NCBI GenBank assembly: GCA_035699465.1
Contig: DASSPT010000014.1
Location: 1 to 6,381, forward strand
Reading direction: 5' to 3'
Length of the DNA stretch: 6,381 nt
Source: JAICNR01 sp035699465
GTDB lineage: Bacteria > Gemmatimonadota > Gemmatimonadetes > JACCXV01 > JAHWKZ01
The notes under the pieces were generated by a model. That model saw nothing but the letters and a program-made list of their open reading frames with translations, was not told where the DNA came from and made no database searches. Below are positions 5,578 through 6,381 of the stretch, in pieces. Made by a program: the position numbers and the translations under genes. Position 1 is the first letter of the stretch. Each line of letters begins with the position of its first letter.

Positions 5578-5910
5578 CTACTTCTTGAGCTTCTTCCCGG
5601 CCTTCTCGACCGCCTTGCCGGCCTTCCTGGCGGCCAGGATCGCGCTCTCGGCGATCTCGCTCGCCCGCTGGGTCTTCTTCCCCGCGCGCTCCATCTTCTC
5701 GCCGGTCCGGCGCTTGGTCTTCCCGAACGACTCCTGCGCGCGACCGACCTTCTCGACCGCCTTCCCCTTGACCTTCTGGACTCTTCCCTTTTTGCGGAGG
5801 CCCTTCTTCCCGGCCACCTTGCCGGCCGCCTCCTTGAGCTTGCCCGCGGCCTGCTGGGCTTTCCCCGCCGCGCGCTTCGCCTTTCCCTTGAGCTCGCTCT
5901 TGCTGGGCAT
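5578..5910 (-). CDS. Small, highly basic CsbD-like (UPF0337) repeat protein, tentative
   Basis: This 110-residue protein has 28 lysines and 9 arginines against 9 glutamates and no aspartate, so its net charge is about +28. It has no cysteine, histidine, tryptophan or tyrosine. It is built from degenerate repeats of the form GK-x-x-x-AAGK (9-50) and again AGKK/KAGK near the end (76-110). The segment AAGKVAGKKGLRKKGRVQKV resembles the G-K-V-T-G-K-x-x-L-x-x-K-G pattern of CsbD-like stress proteins, but those are usually far less basic. A histone-H1-like or other nucleic-acid-binding protein is the alternative. The start is set by GGGAGGG (complement of 5915-5921), 4 bases before the ATG. It lies downstream of the outer-membrane gene on the same strand. 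The longer in-frame opening upstream is antiphase to that gene and is rejected. Confidence 0.72.
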   Translation of the reverse strand: MPSKSELKGKAKRAAGKAQQAAGKLKEAAGKVAGKKGLRKKGRVQKVKGKAVEKVGRAQESFGKTKRRTGEKMERAGKKTQRASEIAESAILAARKAGKAVEKAGKKLKK

Positions 5911-5926
5911 GGATCCCTCCCGTGCG

Positions 5927-5958
5927 GGTTCTCGAACCTGAAGAGTGAGAGGAATATA
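5927..5958 (-). promoter_or_regulatory. Possible -10 (TATATT) and palindrome upstream of the CsbD-like gene
   Basis: On the minus strand TATATT (complement of 5953-5958) is a good -10 match, standing out in very GC-rich DNA, and would give a leader of about 35 bases. No acceptable -35 lies 16-18 bases upstream. Between it and the ribosome site sits GGTTC-GA-GAACC (complement of 5927-5938), a 5+5 palindrome that could be an operator half-site pair or a tiny leader hairpin. Either element may be chance. Confidence 0.3.
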
Positions 5959-5966
5959 GGCCGCGA

Positions 5967-6381
5967 CTAGAAGCGGCGCGCGAACCCGAGGCCGAAGAAC
6001 CAGTCGGCGGCGGCGTCGGAGAGCCCCGCTCCGGCGCGCGCGTCGAGCTGGGCGTCGGGTCCGAACGCGAGCGTCAGCCCGCCGTCGATGAACGCCGCAT
6101 CGTCGTCGCCATCTGCACCGGCGGGCGCGAGGCCGAAGAGCTCGAGGAACGCGCCCAGCCGATCGCCGATCGCCCGACCGAGCGCGACGCTCCCGAGCGC
6201 CTGGTCGAACCGCTCGCCGTCCTCCTCCGGCCGACCCCAGCCCGCGTTGGCGCCGAGCGACCAGAGCTCGGACAGGTCCCAGCCGAGCGCGAGCCGCGCC
6301 TCCGGCTGCCACCCTTCCTCGCCGATCTCGTCGTCGCCGGTGGGAACCGTCGTCCCTAGCAGGAAGGCGGCCGCGGGCACG
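5967..6381 (-). CDS. Outer-membrane beta-barrel protein, MetA-pathway-of-phenol-degradation-like (partial, N-terminus outside the window)
   Basis: The visible 138 C-terminal residues read as alternating hydrophobic/polar beta strands: FLLGTTVPTGDDE, EARLALGWDL, WSLGANAGWG, a DQALGSVALG strand, DRLGAFLELFG, an Asp-rich turn and then INDGG-like FIDGGLTLAFG, AQLDARAGAGLS, and a last strand ending in phenylalanine (GLGFARRF). A terminal aromatic residue and the D-x-A-x-D-W-F-x-G-x-G ending are typical of outer-membrane barrels and match my memory of the Phenol_MetA_deg transporter-like family. The GTG at 6380 is probably an internal valine, because the protein shows no signal peptide here and the frame runs off the edge. 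It precedes the CsbD-like gene by 56 bases on the same strand. Exact substrate or role is unknown. Confidence 0.75.
   Translation of the reverse strand, partial: VPAAAFLLGTTVPTGDDEIGEEGWQPEARLALGWDLSELWSLGANAGWGRPEEDGERFDQALGSVALGRAIGDRLGAFLELFGLAPAGADGDDDAAFIDGGLTLAFGPDAQLDARAGAGLSDAAADWFFGLGFARRF

Noticed and set aside
5924..5940. tRNA T-arm-like GGTTCGAG string on the minus strand
   Set aside because: No acceptor, D or anticodon stem can be built around it; the resemblance comes from a short palindrome.
5911..6312. Upstream extension of the CsbD-like protein
   Set aside because: It overlaps the outer-membrane protein gene in another frame, is Arg-rich without motifs, and bypasses the good ribosome site before 5910.

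Overview
The window is about 6.4 kb of very GC-rich (roughly 70% by eye) bacterial chromosome. It holds seven complete protein genes that can be assigned to a family, one complete basic gene assigned tentatively, and a partial gene at each edge. Three secreted lipoproteins and a C-terminal outer-membrane barrel fragment indicate a diderm. The mix (lipidated truncated globin, PQQ sugar dehydrogenase lipoprotein, SBP56-like lipoprotein, TrxC-type thioredoxin) would fit a high-GC soil or marine phylum such as Gemmatimonadota, Acidobacteriota or Myxococcota. That placement is an impression, not a demonstration. I see no tRNA, rRNA, CRISPR array, insertion sequence or phage gene.

Layout, left to right. 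The first 66 bases are the end of an unknown gene (+). Next come a periplasmic group 1 truncated haemoglobin lipoprotein (+), a convergent gap with a strong hairpin, and a minus-strand pair made of a YihY/BrkB-type membrane protein followed by a small CDGSH iron-sulphur protein. A TrxC-type thioredoxin (+) diverges from that pair. It converges, through a long nested hairpin, on a PQQ-dependent sugar dehydrogenase lipoprotein (-). That gene is divergent from an SBP56/methanethiol-oxidase-like lipoprotein (+), with only 15-24 bp between the two starts. The SBP56-like gene overlaps a GNAT acetyltransferase (+) by ATGA. The right end is a minus-strand pair: the C-terminal part of an outer-membrane protein, then a short, extremely lysine-rich CsbD-like protein.

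How the genes may work together is mostly inference. Several products are redox-related: globin, CDGSH, thioredoxin, PQQ dehydrogenase and SBP56-like protein. Three of these are predicted to face the periplasm as lipoproteins. The genes nevertheless sit in at least five separate transcription units, so they are not one operon. I see no clear novel multi-gene system. The points most worth a second look are the very tight PQQ/SBP56 divergent start region, the nested hairpin spanning 2364-2434, the globin's altered haem pocket and the unusual basic CsbD-like protein.
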